Assembly: GCF_951793255.1 (NCBI RefSeq)
Contig: NZ_OX636706.1
Location: 1,385,001-1,449,000, forward strand
Length of the DNA: 64,000 nt
Direction: 5' to 3'
Source: Desulfovibrio piger
GTDB lineage: Bacteria; Desulfobacterota; Desulfovibrionia; Desulfovibrionales; Desulfovibrionaceae
Positions within the stretch are counted from its first letter, which is position 1. Each line of letters begins with the position of its first letter. The translations under genes and the position numbers were made by a program. Shown here piece by piece: positions 1-8,574 of the stretch. The notes under the pieces were generated by a model. That model saw only the letters and a list, made by a program, of their open reading frames with translations, was not told where the DNA came from and did no database searches.

Positions 1-1073
1 TTATCATCAAATATAGTTACATTTCTATTGCAAATGGTATTGTGTTTTATAGGTTGGATGAGATGTTTATAGATTATATAAGATATTTTTTTCTTAATTC
101 TCACTATTATTTTTTCATTTAATCCAATATGTTGTGGGGTGATAGAGTAACCAAGATAACTGATGCTTGTCTTTGTTTTGCTGAGTTCTTGAGGCTTTGC
201 AGTTTCCTTTACAAGTAAACTGATACCTTCTGATTTATCAATATTTAATGGGATAGCAGATTTTTTTGAAAATTCACTAATAATTTCTGCGCCTTCACAT
301 ATTTTTTCATATTTATTTGACCATAATATTGTATCATCTGCATATCTTGCAAAATTAATTCCAGCGCTTTCGAGAGATTTATCTAATGATAAACATGCCG
401 CGTTAGCAAGAAATAGTGAAATCGAGGTTCCTTGAGGCACTCCGACATTACTTTGCTGTGTTGATAAGAAAGATTTTATTACATGCATCTCTGTATTTGA
501 AATGAAAAATTTGTTTGATTCTAACGCATTAATGATAAATTTGTGAGAAATCTTATCAAAAAATTTTGAAAAATCATATTCTGCAATAAATATTCTATCA
601 TGGCTGATGATGTTGTTAAAAATATTCTCAACAGCATAATGTGTTGTCTTATCATTACGATAGGCATATGAATAAGAACTGAATTTATAACTATTTTTAT
701 GCATTAAAAAATCAAAAAATAGCCGTGAAATGGCTGCATCTGGAATTTGAAAAATTGAAAGAATACGCTTTCCTCCACTAGGTTTGGGGATTTCTTTTTT
801 TATTGGAGGGTTAGGTTGATATTCATGTTTTATAATTTTTTTTGAAATACTATGTGCGATTTGGTCAACTCTTCGCAACGTGTAGAAAGGATTCGTTAAC
901 TTTTCCACTCCCCAGTAGATAGGAGTTTTTATTTGTTTAACTCTACATATGTTAAAATTTTTATTTTCACGATAAATATAGTCAGTAAGCCAATTGAGAT
1001 AATTATGATAGCGAGAAATATGTTTTTTACATTCCTTAATAATTGCTTTTTTTACCATTTGTTCAAAAATCAT
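1..1073 (-). CDS. Reverse transcriptase, DRT/UG-like or retron-like (C-terminus beyond left edge)
   Basis: Partial gene: at least 357 codons, no stop before the left edge. ATG at 1073 follows a GGAGG site (1079-1083) with 5 nt spacing. RT hallmarks in order: a conserved IPKPSGGKRIL segment (residues 95-105), motif A with D167 in EYDFSKFFD, VPQGTSIS (212-219), the catalytic YADD (244-247), and a YLGY motif (306-309). The retron-specific NAxxH motif is not visible in the part read, and the VTG signature is not seen where it would be expected. The SYAYRNDKTTHYA stretch resembles the group II-like fold of the unknown-group/defense-associated RTs. I infer a defense RT (DRT) rather than a classical retron, but the subgroup is unresolved. 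Base composition is far more AT-rich than the neighbouring rpsB region, which suggests horizontal acquisition. It lies downstream of the structured RNA at 1090-1284, on the same strand. Confidence 0.85.
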   Translation of the reverse strand, partial: MIFEQMVKKAIIKECKKHISRYHNYLNWLTDYIYRENKNFNICRVKQIKTPIYWGVEKLTNPFYTLRRVDQIAHSISKKIIKHEYQPNPPIKKEIPKPSGGKRILSIFQIPDAAISRLFFDFLMHKNSYKFSSYSYAYRNDKTTHYAVENIFNNIISHDRIFIAEYDFSKFFDKISHKFIINALESNKFFISNTEMHVIKSFLSTQQSNVGVPQGTSISLFLANAACLSLDKSLESAGINFARYADDTILWSNKYEKICEGAEIISEFSKKSAIPLNIDKSEGISLLVKETAKPQELSKTKTSISYLGYSITPQHIGLNEKIIVRIKKKISYIIYKHLIQPIKHNTICNRNVTIFDD

Positions 1074-1089
1074 AATTACCTCCAAATAT

Positions 1090-1118
1090 AAAAAAACCCG
1101 CATAGGACGCTATGCGGG
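1090..1118 (-). terminator. Rho-independent terminator between the RNA and the RT gene
   Basis: A perfect 9-bp stem (1097-1105 with 1110-1118), a 4-nt loop and a 7-nt T run on the minus strand. It ends 16 nt before the RT start codon, so RT expression would need read-through. This is the best-formed terminator in the low-GC island. Confidence 0.8.
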
Positions 1119-1284
1119 CTCGGGTGAACCGTAAGTAAAGTAAATTCTACTTCTGTGCCACCTATATAGAGTAAGGCGACACGCCACCAAGGTTTCCTTG
1201 GCATCCGATGAGTCCTTAACTAAGCAGCTGGGAACATATATCACCGTGACGTCGGCACCCGATACCACCTCTAAGGTGAATAGT
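1090..1284 (-). ncRNA. Putative RT-associated structured non-coding RNA
   Basis: About 195 nt between an extended -10 promoter and a strong terminator, directly upstream of and codirectional with the reverse transcriptase. Visible hairpins, read on the minus strand: CACCT-tag-AGGTG, CCAAGG-aaa-CCTTGG, GGCG-tgt-CGCC, and a 9-bp terminator stem CCCGCATAG/CTATGCGGG followed by seven T. No ATG-initiated ORF is present, but one frame is stop-free for 61 codons (1295 down to 1113). A short RNA immediately 5' of an RT is the arrangement known for retron msr-msd and for DRT2 and DRT9 systems, where it is the template or scaffold. The role here is inferred from position and structure only. Confidence 0.65.
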
Positions 1285-1289
1285 AGTTT

Positions 1290-1316
1290 TCTATATCAGT
1301 AAATATTTTTTTACAA
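1290..1316 (-). promoter_or_regulatory. Extended -10 promoter for the RT-associated RNA
   Basis: On the minus strand, TTGTAA (1311-1316) lies 15 nt before TATAGA (1290-1295). The -10 is preceded by TGA, giving the extended -10 form TG-n-TATAGA. Predicted initiation is near 1284. Confidence 0.5.
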
Positions 1317-1406
1317 GTCCTTATCGGGGCTTGCCATTTGCGGGCTTTTGGTCTATGGAAGCTCGTTCATCGAAGCACACTCCGGCAGCGGCCCGGGGTG
1401 CCCGGC

Positions 1407-1427
1407 AATGCGCTACGGCGCATTTTT
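1407..1427 (+). terminator. Possible attenuator hairpin in the rpsB leader
   Basis: AATGCGC, loop TACG, GCGCATT, then a T run, about 100 nt upstream of rpsB. It could be a terminator for upstream transcription or an attenuator in the S2 leader. The rest of 1319-1523 shows no coding feature I can support. Confidence 0.45.
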
Positions 1428-1523
1428 CGTTGTCTTCCGGTCATGGGGCCGGGGGCGGCGGCAGGCCGGGTTGCAGGGTCTGGGCCGGTGTGGAAGATCA
1501 CAACCCTTTTGGAGGATTGAAAA

Positions 1524-2285
1524 ATGGCTTACGTCAGCATGAAGCAGATGCTGGAAACCGGCGTGCATTTCGGTCACCAGACCCGTCGTTGGAACCCCAA
1601 GATGCGTCCTTACATCTTCGGCGCCCGCAACGGCATCCATATCATCGACCTGCAGCAGACCGTGAAGCTGTTCCGCGTGGCCTATGACAAGGTGGTCGAC
1701 ACCGTGGCCAACGGCGGCAAGGTGCTGTTCATCGGTACCAAGCGCCAGGCCCAGGAAGCCGTGGCCACCGAAGCCACCAAGGCCAACCAGTACTACGTGA
1801 CCAACCGCTGGATGGGCGGCACCCTGACCAACTTCGTCACCATCCAGAAGAGCGTGGAACGCCTGAAGAAGCTGGAAGGCATGTTCGCCGACGGCAGCAT
1901 CAACCGTTACCAGAAGAAGGAAATCCTGCTGCTGGAACGCGAAATGCAGAAGCTGGAACAGACCCTGGGCGGTATCAAGAACATGGATCGCCTGCCCCAG
2001 CTGGCTTTCATCATCGACCCCCATCGCGAAGACATCGCCGTGAAGGAATGCCGCAAGCTGGGCATCCCGATCGTGGCCGTGACCGACACCAACTGCGACC
2101 CCGATGTCATCGACTACATCATCCCCGGCAACGATGACGCCATCCGCGCCATCAAGCTGTTCGTGACGGCTTTCTCCGAAGCCTGCCAGGAAGGCGAAGC
2201 CCAGATGAAGGACGGCGCCGCCGTGGAAGCCAACGCCGAAGAAGCCATGCAGAAGGCTGCCGAGACCGAAGCTGCCGCCGAGTAG
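1524..2285 (+). CDS. rpsB: 30S ribosomal protein S2
   Basis: 253 residues, normal for S2 with an acidic Ala/Glu-rich tail. Opens with [20 protein letters not shown], the family signature, and contains the conserved RRWNPKM, GTKRQAQ and RWMGGTLTN segments. ATG 1524 is preceded by a TTGGAGG ribosome site. S2 binds the 16S rRNA head-body junction of the 30S subunit and recruits S1. It pairs with tsf downstream in the usual rpsB-tsf order. The 450 bp upstream border a low-GC reverse transcriptase island on the opposite strand. Confidence 0.98.
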   Translation: MAYVSMKQMLETGVHFGHQTRRWNPKMRPYIFGARNGIHIIDLQQTVKLFRVAYDKVVDTVANGGKVLFIGTKRQAQEAVATEATKANQYYVTNRWMGGTLTNFVTIQKSVERLKKLEGMFADGSINRYQKKEILLLEREMQKLEQTLGGIKNMDRLPQLAFIIDPHREDIAVKECRKLGIPIVAVTDTNCDPDVIDYIIPGNDDAIRAIKLFVTAFSEACQEGEAQMKDGAAVEANAEEAMQKAAETEAAAE

Positions 2286-2308
2286 TTCCGGTACGGTCTT
2301 CTGACCTC

Positions 2309-2325
2309 GGGCAACGCTGTTGCCC
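2309..2325 (+). other. Hairpin in the rpsB-tsf spacer
   Basis: GGGCAAC-gct-GTTGCCC, without a following T run. It may separate or process the rpsB and tsf messages. The 241-nt spacer otherwise shows nothing coding on the plus strand. Confidence 0.35.
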
Positions 2326-2526
2326 CGGGCATCGGTCCTGCTGATGTCCGCGCCCGGACGGGGATGCCCCGTGGCGGGCGACGCAGGAACCGGAGCAGCA
2401 AGGCTCCGGCCCCCCCATGCTTCAAAAAGGTGGCGGCGCGGCTTTCGGGCTGTGCCGCCACCCTGCGCACTGCGCGATTTTTTTGGAATCTTGCTCCGGC
2501 CCAGGCCGGATACACAGGAGAATACA

Positions 2527-3381
2527 ATGGCTATTTCCGCCGCTATGGTGAAGGAACTGCGCGAAAAGACCGGCGCCGGCATGATGGACTGCAAGAAAGC
2601 CCTGGTGGAAGTGGACGGCGACCTGGAAAAGGCCGTCGACTGGCTGCGCCAGAAGGGTATGGCCAAGGCTGCCAAGAAGTCCGGCCGTGCCACCAGCGAA
2701 GGCCTGGTGATGGCCGCCGTGAGCGCTGACGGCAAGACCGTGGCCATGTCCGCCCTGCTGTGCGAGACCGACTTCGTGGCCCGCGGCGAACAGTTCGAAG
2801 CCCTGGCCGCCAAGGTGGCCCAGAGCGTGCTGGACAGCAACCCCGCCGACGCCGAAGCCCTGAAGGGCCTGGTGGGCGAAGACGTGACCCAGCTCATCGC
2901 CTCCGTGGGCGAAAACATGCAGCTCGGCAACTTCACCCGTCACACCCGTGAAGACAACGAAGTGATCGGCCAGTACATCCACGCCAACCGCAAGATCGGC
3001 GTGCTGGTGGACCTGGTGTGCGACAGCGCCGCTACCGCCGCCAAGCCTGAAGTGCAGGAACTGGCCAAGAACGTGGCCATGCAGGTGGCCGCCACCAACC
3101 CCATGGCCCTGGACGGCGCCAGCCTGGACGCCGCCGCCATGGAACGCGAGCGTGAAGTGTACCGCCAGAAGGCCCGCGAAGAAGGCAAGCCCGAACAGAT
3201 CGTGGAAAAGATCGCCGAAGGCGCCGTGAAGAAGTTCCAGAAGGAAGTCTGCCTGATGGAACAGCCCTACATCCGCGACGACAAGAAGAGCATGACCGAA
3301 GTGGTGCGCGAAGTGGCCAAGGCCGCCGGTGGCGACATCAAGGTCGCCGGCTTCAGCCGCATCCAGCTGGCCGCTGAATAA
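2527..3381 (+). CDS. tsf: Elongation factor Ts
   Basis: 284 residues from ATG 2527, chosen because AGGAGA precedes it and the protein then starts MAISAAMVKELREKTGAGMM as in the family. An upstream in-frame ATG at 2320 would add a non-conserved, low-complexity extension. EF-Ts is the guanine nucleotide exchange factor of EF-Tu. The N-terminal UBA-like module with the TGAGMMDCKKAL segment is intact, followed by the dimerisation region. Partner of rpsB and followed by a strong terminator at 3403-3430. Confidence 0.97.
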   Translation: MAISAAMVKELREKTGAGMMDCKKALVEVDGDLEKAVDWLRQKGMAKAAKKSGRATSEGLVMAAVSADGKTVAMSALLCETDFVARGEQFEALAAKVAQSVLDSNPADAEALKGLVGEDVTQLIASVGENMQLGNFTRHTREDNEVIGQYIHANRKIGVLVDLVCDSAATAAKPEVQELAKNVAMQVAATNPMALDGASLDAAAMEREREVYRQKAREEGKPEQIVEKIAEGAVKKFQKEVCLMEQPYIRDDKKSMTEVVREVAKAAGGDIKVAGFSRIQLAAE

Positions 3382-3402
3382 GCTGTCCGCCATGAAGATC
3401 CC

Positions 3403-3430
3403 AGGAGGGGCTCCGGCCCCTCCTTTTTTT
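3403..3430 (+). terminator. Terminator after tsf
   Basis: A GGAGGGGC / GCCCCTCC stem followed by a run of T, 20 nt after the tsf stop codon. Confidence 0.8.
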
Positions 3431-3569
3431 TGGCCCTTTTCCCGGCCATGCCGACGCTTTCCTGACGGACGCCGGCGTATGCTGCCTCCATCCAGTCCGG
3501 GACTCCGTGCGGAGCGGGAGGGCCGGGCATCACTTCAGCATCACTGCCGCAAGGAGGCGGAAAGCTCCC

Positions 3570-5183
3570 ATGTGGGATTTCTCGTGGATCGCCGATCCCT
3601 CGGCCTGGGCCGGGCTGGGCACCCTGATCGTGCTCGAGGTCGTGCTGGGCATCGACAACCTCGTTTTCATCTCCATCCTCACCTCGCGCCTGCATACGCA
3701 GGAACAGCGCCGCCGGGCTTTCCTCACCGGTCTTGGTCTGGCGCTCGTCATGCGCCTGGTGCTGCTTTCCGCCATCGCCTGGATCGTCAGTCTGACCGAG
3801 CCTCTGGTCACGATCTTCGGCAAAGCCTTCTCGTGGCGAGATTTCATCCTCATGGGCGGCGGCATCTTTTTGCTGCTCAAGGGGACCATGGAGCTGCACG
3901 AGCGCCTGGAAGGCGGCATGGCCGAATACTCCTCGGCGCCCACGCGCTCGGGCTTCTGGCAGGTCATCATCCAGATCCTGGTGCTGGATGCCGTGTTCTC
4001 CCTGGATTCCATCATCACCTCGGTGGGCATGGTGGACCATATCCCGGTGATGATGCTGGCCGTCGTCGTGGCCATGCTGGTCATGGTCATGGCCGCCGCG
4101 CCGCTGACAAGTTTTGTGGAGCGTCACCCCACGGTCATCATCCTGTGTCTGGGCTTTTTGATGATGATCGGCCTGAGCCTGCTCATGGACGGTCTGGGGT
4201 ACCACATCCCCAAGGGCTATCTCTACGCGGCCATCTGCTTCTCGGTGCTGGTGGAGATCTGCAACCAGGTGGCCCTGCGCAACCGCCGCAAGCGCATCAG
4301 CATGCGCGACATGCGTGAATCCATGGCCATGGCGGTGCTGGGGCTGCTGGGCGGCGGACGTCCCGGCGAGGAAGAAGCGCGGCGCGATGCCGCGGCCCTG
4401 GCCAGCGAGAGCGATGCCCAGCCCCTGTTCGAGCCGGAAGAGCGCGACATGGTGGCCCGCGTGATCCGCCTGAGCGGACGCACGGCCCGCTTCATCATGA
4501 CCCCGCGCCACCGGGTGCGCTGGCTGGACAGCGAGGCCGACTATGCCACGGCCTGCCGTTTTGCCAGCGAGAGCCTCTCGCCCTGGCTGCCGGTGCTGGA
4601 CCCGGACAGGGACGAAGTGCTGGGCGTGATCCATACCGGGGATCTGGCGGCCGTGACGCCCCAGGGGCCCGTGACGGGCACGGAGCGTCCCGGTACGGCA
4701 GCGCCGCAGGATGACGGCAGCGGGCGTGTCTGGAGCGTGCGGCCCCTGCTGCGGCCCGCGCCCACGATCTTCGAGCATGCCTCGCTGACGGAGATGCTGG
4801 AAACTTTTCGCGAAGAACCCACGCCCCTGGCCTTCGTGCGTGACGAATACGGCAGCGTGGTGGGCTGCATCACGCCCACGGATCTGGTGAGCGTGCTGGC
4901 AGGCCAGATGGGCGACATGCCCGCCGGGCCCGAAGCCTGCCGCCAGCCTGACGGCTCGTGGCTCATGCCCGGCCGCCTGACCGTGGATGCCGTGACCTCC
5001 TGGCTGGGCATCCACCTGCCGCCGCGCAGCTCCTCGGCCACACTGGCGGGGCTGTTGCTGGAGGCCCTGGGGCATATCCCGCACGAAGGCGAGCGGGTGC
5101 GCATCCAGGGCTGGCGGATGAAGATAGTGAAGATGGACGGCAACCGCATCGACGAGGTGCTGGTCCGCCGTCTGGAACATTAG
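3570..5183 (+). CDS. TerC-family membrane protein with CBS pair and CorC/HlyC C-terminal domain
   Basis: 537 residues from ATG 3570, preceded by AAGGAGG. The N-terminal ~240 residues are a TerC integral membrane domain with the conserved VLGIDN motif early on (VLEVVLGIDNLVFI) and DAVFSLDS in the middle. A CBS-domain pair follows at roughly 310-450, then a transporter-associated CorC/HlyC-like domain ending near WRMKIVKMDGNRIDEV. This three-part layout matches E. coli YoaE/YegH-type proteins, thought to act in metal ion export or homeostasis. The substrate cannot be read from sequence. It lies between tsf and pyrH, which are adjacent in many bacteria. Confidence 0.88.
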   Translation: MWDFSWIADPSAWAGLGTLIVLEVVLGIDNLVFISILTSRLHTQEQRRRAFLTGLGLALVMRLVLLSAIAWIVSLTEPLVTIFGKAFSWRDFILMGGGIFLLLKGTMELHERLEGGMAEYSSAPTRSGFWQVIIQILVLDAVFSLDSIITSVGMVDHIPVMMLAVVVAMLVMVMAAAPLTSFVERHPTVIILCLGFLMMIGLSLLMDGLGYHIPKGYLYAAICFSVLVEICNQVALRNRRKRISMRDMRESMAMAVLGLLGGGRPGEEEARRDAAALASESDAQPLFEPEERDMVARVIRLSGRTARFIMTPRHRVRWLDSEADYATACRFASESLSPWLPVLDPDRDEVLGVIHTGDLAAVTPQGPVTGTERPGTAAPQDDGSGRVWSVRPLLRPAPTIFEHASLTEMLETFREEPTPLAFVRDEYGSVVGCITPTDLVSVLAGQMGDMPAGPEACRQPDGSWLMPGRLTVDAVTSWLGIHLPPRSSSATLAGLLLEALGHIPHEGERVRIQGWRMKIVKMDGNRIDEVLVRRLEH

Positions 5184-5444
5184 CTGTCTCGGCGGGGCGG
5201 CGTCTGCCGCCGGTGCCCGGAAGGGCATGCCGGACGGCCCGTGTGTCCCGGGCCGCTGCAGGACGCCGGGGATGGGAACATCCCCGCCGGGACAGCAGGA
5301 TTGACCGGAAGCAAGGAATCAGGTTCTCCTCCTTTCCCCTTTTCCTTGCTGCCGGAGCGGCAGCTGTGGGAGGCTGTCGCATACAGGGGACGGGTGCCGT
5401 GGATCCCGTCCCCTATCTTTCACCTGCCGGGGGGCAGGTAATGG

Positions 5445-5474
5445 AAGGCCACCCGCCGTTGCGGGTGGCCTTTT
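5445..5474. terminator. Bidirectional terminator between convergent genes
   Basis: GGCCACCCGC-cgtt-GCGGGTGGCC with A residues before and TTTT after. It sits at the 3' ends of the TerC gene (plus) and the AI-2E family gene (minus). The rest of 5184-5477 has a second weak GC hairpin and no gene. Confidence 0.75.
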
Positions 5475-5477
5475 GCG

Positions 5478-6584
5478 TCATGCCGCAGGGCCGTCCCCGT
5501 CCGCATCCTGTGCGGGGGCGCTGCCGTCCAGCGTCAGGGGCGGCTTGAATTCGTCCATGAATATCTTCCAGACCGTCACGAAGAGCACGGCCAGCATGGG
5601 GCCCGTCACGAAGCCGTCCATGCCGAAGAGCGAGAAACCGCCCAGCGTGGAGAGCAGGACCATGAAGTCCGGCAGCTTGGTATCGCGCCCTACCAGGACG
5701 GGGCGGAGGATATTGTCCGCCAGACCGATGACGAAGACCCCGTAGGCCAGCAGCACCACGCCGGACACATAATCGCCCGTGAGCAGCAGGTACCCGGCCA
5801 CCGGCGCCCAGACCACGCCCGCGCCCACCACCGGGATGAGCGAGAGCAGGGTCATGACCACGCCCCAGAGCACCGGGGCCTTGATGCCCAGTATCCAGAA
5901 GATGAGACCGCCCAGCGCGCCCTGGGCCATGGCCACCAGCAGGCTGCCCTTGACCGTGGCCCGCAGCACTTCGGCGAACTTGGCGAAGAGCAGATCCTCG
6001 CGGTGGTCGCCAAAGGGCAGGGCCCGGATGAGCAGCACGCGCAGCTGCTTGCCGTCGCGCACCAGGAAGAAGGCCAGATAGAGCATGATGCAGAGGTCCA
6101 CGAGGAAGTTCACCGTACTGCCGCCCAGGGCCACGGTGTTGCGCGCCACCAGCCCGCTGACCTTGACCGCCAGCTCGGAAAGTTTCTGGGTGATGACCTC
6201 GGGGCCGTAGCCGTAGCGGGTGAGCCAGTCCTGCACGCCGGGCGCCACCTCGCGCAGCTTTTCCAGCGTCTCGCGGATGTCATGTCCGCCGGACGTCAGG
6301 CGGCCGTAGAGATTGGCCACCTCGTTGATGAACGTATAAAAAATGTACGCGCAGGGCACGATGATGAGCACCAGGCTCAGGATCACGCAGGTCAGCGCCG
6401 CCAGGTTGCGGCCCATGCTGCGGCGTTGCAGGGCATCGTAGACGGGAGTGGAGAGCAGGGCGATGACGATGCCCCAGAAGATGACATCGAAGAAGGGGCG
6501 CAGCATCCAGAGGAAAGCCAGCGAGACGCCGGCCAGCAGCAGGAGGAAGGCGCGATCTTCAAAACGGTTGTTGCATTCGAGCAT
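5478..6584 (-). CDS. AI-2E family transporter (PerM/YdiK-like)
   Basis: 368 residues from the ATG at 6584, which has AAGGAG upstream. A longer in-frame start at 7085 would add a low-complexity extension and is rejected. Hydrophobic throughout, with two helices at the N-terminus (LLLLAGVSLAFLWML, FWGIVIALLSTPVY), a soluble middle segment, and a C-terminal membrane bundle containing the family-typical PVLWGVVMTLLSLIPVVGAG and DNILRPVLVG stretches. Members export small molecules, or Na+/H+ in some cases. The autoinducer-2 name comes from TqsA and is not evidence of function here. Confidence 0.88.
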   Translation of the reverse strand: MLECNNRFEDRAFLLLLAGVSLAFLWMLRPFFDVIFWGIVIALLSTPVYDALQRRSMGRNLAALTCVILSLVLIIVPCAYIFYTFINEVANLYGRLTSGGHDIRETLEKLREVAPGVQDWLTRYGYGPEVITQKLSELAVKVSGLVARNTVALGGSTVNFLVDLCIMLYLAFFLVRDGKQLRVLLIRALPFGDHREDLLFAKFAEVLRATVKGSLLVAMAQGALGGLIFWILGIKAPVLWGVVMTLLSLIPVVGAGVVWAPVAGYLLLTGDYVSGVVLLAYGVFVIGLADNILRPVLVGRDTKLPDFMVLLSTLGGFSLFGMDGFVTGPMLAVLFVTVWKIFMDEFKPPLTLDGSAPAQDADGDGPAA

Positions 6585-7121
6585 GGGGACTCCTTGCCGG
6601 GTCTGCGCGCGGCTTCGGTTCGGGACTCTTTCCGATACCGCAAAAGACGGGGGCAGGCAAATAGGCTCCCGCTCCGGTTGCGTTCCCCGGCGGTGTCCGT
6701 ATGCGTATCGGGGCGTCCGTTTGCGACGCCTCACCATCCGGGCTCGATGCAGGGGGCGGCGACAAAGGCATGCCCGGCGACGCGGAGGGGAACGACGCGG
6801 GGTGTTTTTCCGCATGTCCTCCCGGCCGGGGAAACCGCAGGGACGTCCCGGCGGGGCAGGGAAGGAGGCGGCGGGCGGGAGCGCATGTCGCCCCGGCCAT
6901 ACGGCGTCCCTTGCCCGTACGGCGTGCCCGCCCCGGTCGTACAGGCCGCCTTGCAAAGGGCCGTCCCGTGCCGTCCTGCGGGGGCGGCATGGTAAAAGTG
7001 CTTTGAGATAGCGACGTTTTTTGCTATGATGAAAAGAGCGCGTCCGAATGTCTGCTGTTCGGTATCGGACGATCCATGAAAGCAACAGCCGGCGTGGCCG
7101 GCTTCAACCAAGGCGGAACAT
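6585..7121. other. 537-bp intergenic region, divergent
   Basis: Lies between the AI-2E family gene and pyrH. I see no conserved protein or RNA gene in it. The only supported element is the pyrH promoter at 7003-7030. Confidence 0.6.
7003..7030 (+). promoter_or_regulatory. Sigma70-type promoter for pyrH
   Basis: TTGAGA (7003-7008), a 16-nt spacer and TATGAT (7025-7030), about 90 nt upstream of pyrH in an AT-richer patch. Confidence 0.6.
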
Positions 7122-7838
7122 ATGGCTGAACTCAAGTACAAGCGCGTGCTGCTCAAGCTGAGCGGCGAGGCCCTGGCCGGAGAGCAGAAAACCGGTATCG
7201 ACCCCGAAACCGTGGGCACCATCTGCAAGGAGATCGGCGGATTGCTCGACATGGGCGTGGAACTTGCCCTGGTCATCGGCGGCGGCAACATCTTCCGCGG
7301 CCTTTCCGGTTCCGCCAAGGGCATGGAACGTTCCTCCGCCGACTACATGGGCATGCTGGCCACGGTGCTCAATGCCCTGGCCGTGCAGGACATGCTGGAA
7401 AAATTCGGCTACCCCACCCGCGTTCTGTCCGCCATCGACATGCAGGAAGTGTGCGAGCCCTTCATCCGTCGCCGCGCCATGCGCCATCTGGAAAAGGGCC
7501 GTGTGGTCATCTGCGCCGCCGGTACCGGCAACCCCTATTTCACCACCGACACCACCGCCGCCCTGCGCGGCATGGAACTGCAGTGCGATGCCATCATCAA
7601 GGCCACCAAGGTGGACGGCATCTACGACAAGGACCCCGCCAAGTTCCCCGATGCCGTCAAGTACGACAGCCTGAGCTATGACGAGACCCTGTCCCGCCAT
7701 CTGGGCGTCATGGACGCCGCTGCCTTTGCCCTGGTGCGCGACAACAACGTGCCCATCATCGTCTGCCGCATGCTGGGCGGCGACATCCGCCGTGCCATCC
7801 TGGGCGAGCAGGTGGGCACCATCGTGCACGACTGCTAG
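7122..7838 (+). CDS. pyrH: Uridylate kinase (UMP kinase)
   Basis: 238 residues, the usual length. Amino acid kinase fold with the early [12 protein letters not shown] nucleotide-binding segment, [12 protein letters not shown], and the [10 protein letters not shown] region of bacterial UMP kinases. It phosphorylates UMP to UDP with ATP and is typically allosterically controlled by GTP and UTP. First gene of a block reading pyrH-frr-uppS-cdsA; frr follows after 40 nt. Confidence 0.97.
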   Translation: MAELKYKRVLLKLSGEALAGEQKTGIDPETVGTICKEIGGLLDMGVELALVIGGGNIFRGLSGSAKGMERSSADYMGMLATVLNALAVQDMLEKFGYPTRVLSAIDMQEVCEPFIRRRAMRHLEKGRVVICAAGTGNPYFTTDTTAALRGMELQCDAIIKATKVDGIYDKDPAKFPDAVKYDSLSYDETLSRHLGVMDAAAFALVRDNNVPIIVCRMLGGDIRRAILGEQVGTIVHDC

Positions 7839-7878
7839 TCACGATCTTTTCGAACTCTACAGTCCGTAAGGAGATTTT

Positions 7879-8439
7879 ATGGATATCGATACCATCCTTC
7901 TGGATACCGAAGACCGCATGGAAAAAGCCATGGCCGCTCTGGAGCGCGACTTCCAGAAACTGCGCACCGGTCGCGCCACCACCGCCCTGGTGGACGGTAT
8001 CAAGGCCGATTACTACGGCACCCCCACCCCCATCTCCCAGATGGCTTCCGTGGCCGTGCCCGACAGCCGCACCATCACCATCCAGCCCTGGGACAAGGGC
8101 GGCATCTCCGTGGTGGAGAAGGCCATCCTCAAGTCCGACCTGGGCCTGACCCCGGTCAATGACGGCCGCATCATCCGCATCAACATCCCGCCGCTGACCG
8201 AAGAGCGCCGCAAGGAGCTGGTCAAGGTGGCCCGCAAGTACACCGAAGACGCCAAGGTGGCCGTGCGCAACGTGCGTCGTGATGCCAACGACTCCCTGAA
8301 GAAGCTGGAGAAGGAAAAGACCATCACCGAAGACGAACAGAAGAAGGCCGAAGCCGAAGTGCAGAAGCTGACCGACAAGTTCGTGGCCGATGCCGACAAG
8401 CGCAGCCAGGCCAAAGAAAAGGAAATCATGGACATCTAG
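7879..8439 (+). CDS. frr: Ribosome recycling factor
   Basis: 186 residues with the family signatures [21 protein letters not shown] and, in domain [19 protein letters not shown] works with EF-G to split post-termination ribosomes. An AAGGAG site precedes ATG 7879. It follows pyrH closely and is likely cotranscribed with it. Confidence 0.97.
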   Translation: MDIDTILLDTEDRMEKAMAALERDFQKLRTGRATTALVDGIKADYYGTPTPISQMASVAVPDSRTITIQPWDKGGISVVEKAILKSDLGLTPVNDGRIIRINIPPLTEERRKELVKVARKYTEDAKVAVRNVRRDANDSLKKLEKEKTITEDEQKKAEAEVQKLTDKFVADADKRSQAKEKEIMDI

Positions 8440-8574
8440 TGTCCGCCTTCCGGGAGCGGCCCTGCCGCTCCCGGACGTTTTCCGCAGCCCGGCCAGCCCC
8501 AGGGGCACCGGGCCGTGTTTTTTTCGGCACGGTCATGTTTTCCGGGCCTGTCGTCCCCGGTTCAGAGAGGTACC

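Noticed and set aside
1..1316. Classical retron assignment
   Set aside because: Gene order fits, but the retron NAxxH and VTG signatures were not found and no clear a1/a2 inverted repeat flanks the RNA. Kept as an alternative only.
1331..1687. Plus-strand open frame of 118 codons overlapping the rpsB start
   Set aside because: Overlaps rpsB in another frame, has no family resemblance and no ribosome site.
3267..5228. 653-residue minus-strand open frame opposite the TerC-family gene
   Set aside because: Antisense shadow; the plus-strand gene has clear domains and a ribosome site.
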